From Marinobacter sp. AC-23 (lineage in GTDB: Bacteria > Pseudomonadota > Gammaproteobacteria > Pseudomonadales > Oleiphilaceae): a DNA stretch of 64,000 nucleotides. The notes under the pieces are model-generated. The model worked only from the letters and a program-made list of their open reading frames with translations. It ran no database searches and was not told where the DNA came from. The stretch spans positions 94,693-158,692 of the forward strand of contig NZ_MBPP01000045.1 in the NCBI RefSeq assembly GCF_001858325.1. The letters run 5' to 3'. Shown piece by piece: positions 63,681 to 64,000 of this stretch. The translations under genes were made by a program, and so were the position numbers. The first letter of the stretch is position 1. Every line of letters starts with the position of its first letter.

Positions 63681-64000
63681 TAGAATAAGTGCAGCACTTT
63701 GGATCAGCAGGTAGAGGTAGGAGGGCCGTTGCCGGTACCCTCATTCGCTTTACCTACCAAAGTGAAGAGAACCATGGGATACCGACAACTGACCCAAGCA
63801 CAACGATACCAGATTTCGGCCTTCTTGCGAGTAGGTTGGAGTCAGCGAAGAATAGCCCAAGAGATCAATTGCCACAGCTCGACCATCAGTCGGGAGCTGC
63901 GTCGCAATCGAACCCTGAAGGAGTATGAGCCGATGGAAGCCAGTCGTTTGTCTTGGCACCGGCGCAAAGGAGCTCGCAAATCTCATAAAAGAGCGTCCTC
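63681..64000 (+). mobile_element. IS30-family insertion sequence, left part
   Basis: The boundary is inferred at about 63670-63690, where the disrupted gene's reading frame ends. The first 90 bases are the left terminal region; the terminal inverted repeat cannot be proven without the right end, which lies outside the window. The transposase starts at 63774. Confidence 0.7.
63774..64000 (+). CDS. IS30-family transposase, 3' end outside window
   Basis: First 75 residues of an IS30-type DDE transposase. MGYRQLTQAQRYQISAFLRVG and then WSQRRIAQEINCHSSTISREL form the N-terminal helix-turn-helix that binds the terminal repeats. ELRRNRTLKEYEP follows, the normal start of the family. GAAGAGA ribosome site before ATG 63774. 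Catalytic residues lie beyond the window. Confidence 0.85.
   Translation, partial: MGYRQLTQAQRYQISAFLRVGWSQRRIAQEINCHSSTISRELRRNRTLKEYEPMEASRLSWHRRKGARKSHKRAS

Noticed and set aside
1..64000. CRISPR arrays, tRNA or rRNA genes, replication origin
   Set aside because: No regularly spaced short repeats, cloverleaf-like sequences with CCA-end context, rRNA stretches or DnaA-box clusters were noticed by eye.

Overview
The window looks like a chromosomal segment of a marine-type gammaproteobacterium, most likely Marinobacter or a close relative. The evidence is the mix of families: an Lrp-type regulator divergent from putA, EF-P-like EfpL, a RIO-type kinase, a TIGR02647-type small protein, an AaeXAB-like efflux set, a branched-chain keto acid dehydrogenase operon and orphan type VI secretion (T6SS) VgrG modules. 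The genus call is inference from family content and was not tested by any search.

Layout. 1-8.9 kb is housekeeping: a hydrolase cut by the window edge, a ZIP metal transporter, a GMC oxidoreductase, MtgA, a lipid kinase, a DMT permease, small envelope proteins and a lytic transglycosylase. 9-13.4 kb holds putA and its likely Lrp-type regulator. 13.4-33 kb is mixed metabolism and transport: MFS, EfpL, RIO kinase, spermidine-synthase-like protein, MaoC, DUF393, a dicarboxylate/glutamate-type symporter, threonine aldolase, DUF1656-HlyD-FUSC efflux, MtfA, a crotonase, a lipase-like protein, TrxC and DUF2339. 32.9-40.5 kb is an aromatic amine catabolic cluster: a FeaR-like AraC regulator divergent from porin - aldehyde dehydrogenase - aauB-aauE-aauD-aauA - cytochrome c, ending at a clear terminator. 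The amine is taken up, oxidised in the periplasm by a tryptophan tryptophylquinone (TTQ) enzyme with electrons passing to cytochrome c, and the aldehyde is oxidised to an acid. 40.8-44.2 kb encodes E1alpha, E1beta and E2 of a branched-chain 2-oxoacid dehydrogenase, followed by a large protein kinase and a methyltransferase. 46.9-58.5 kb is an orphan T6SS island with two parallel modules, each VgrG - DUF4123 chaperone - large uncharacterised cargo protein - FGE-fold lipoprotein. 58.5-62.6 kb is small membrane proteins, MgtC and DUF72. The window ends in the 5' part of an IS30-family element that has truncated a probable secreted depolymerase/esterase.

A striking property of the whole window is the number of genes broken by single missing bases: ZIP, putA, maoC, DUF393, DUF2339, feaR, aauD, E1beta, cargo protein 1, vgrG2 and FGE-like 2. 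Every event is consistent with a deletion, and nearly all can be read as a homopolymer run shortened by one. In vgrG2 this can be seen directly by comparison with its repeat partner. I read these mainly as sequencing errors in the assembly, so the affected genes are annotated over their full reconstructed extent. The most interesting biology is the paired T6SS cargo modules with a shared recombinogenic vgrG 3' cassette, and the TTQ amine dehydrogenase cluster under a FeaR-like regulator.
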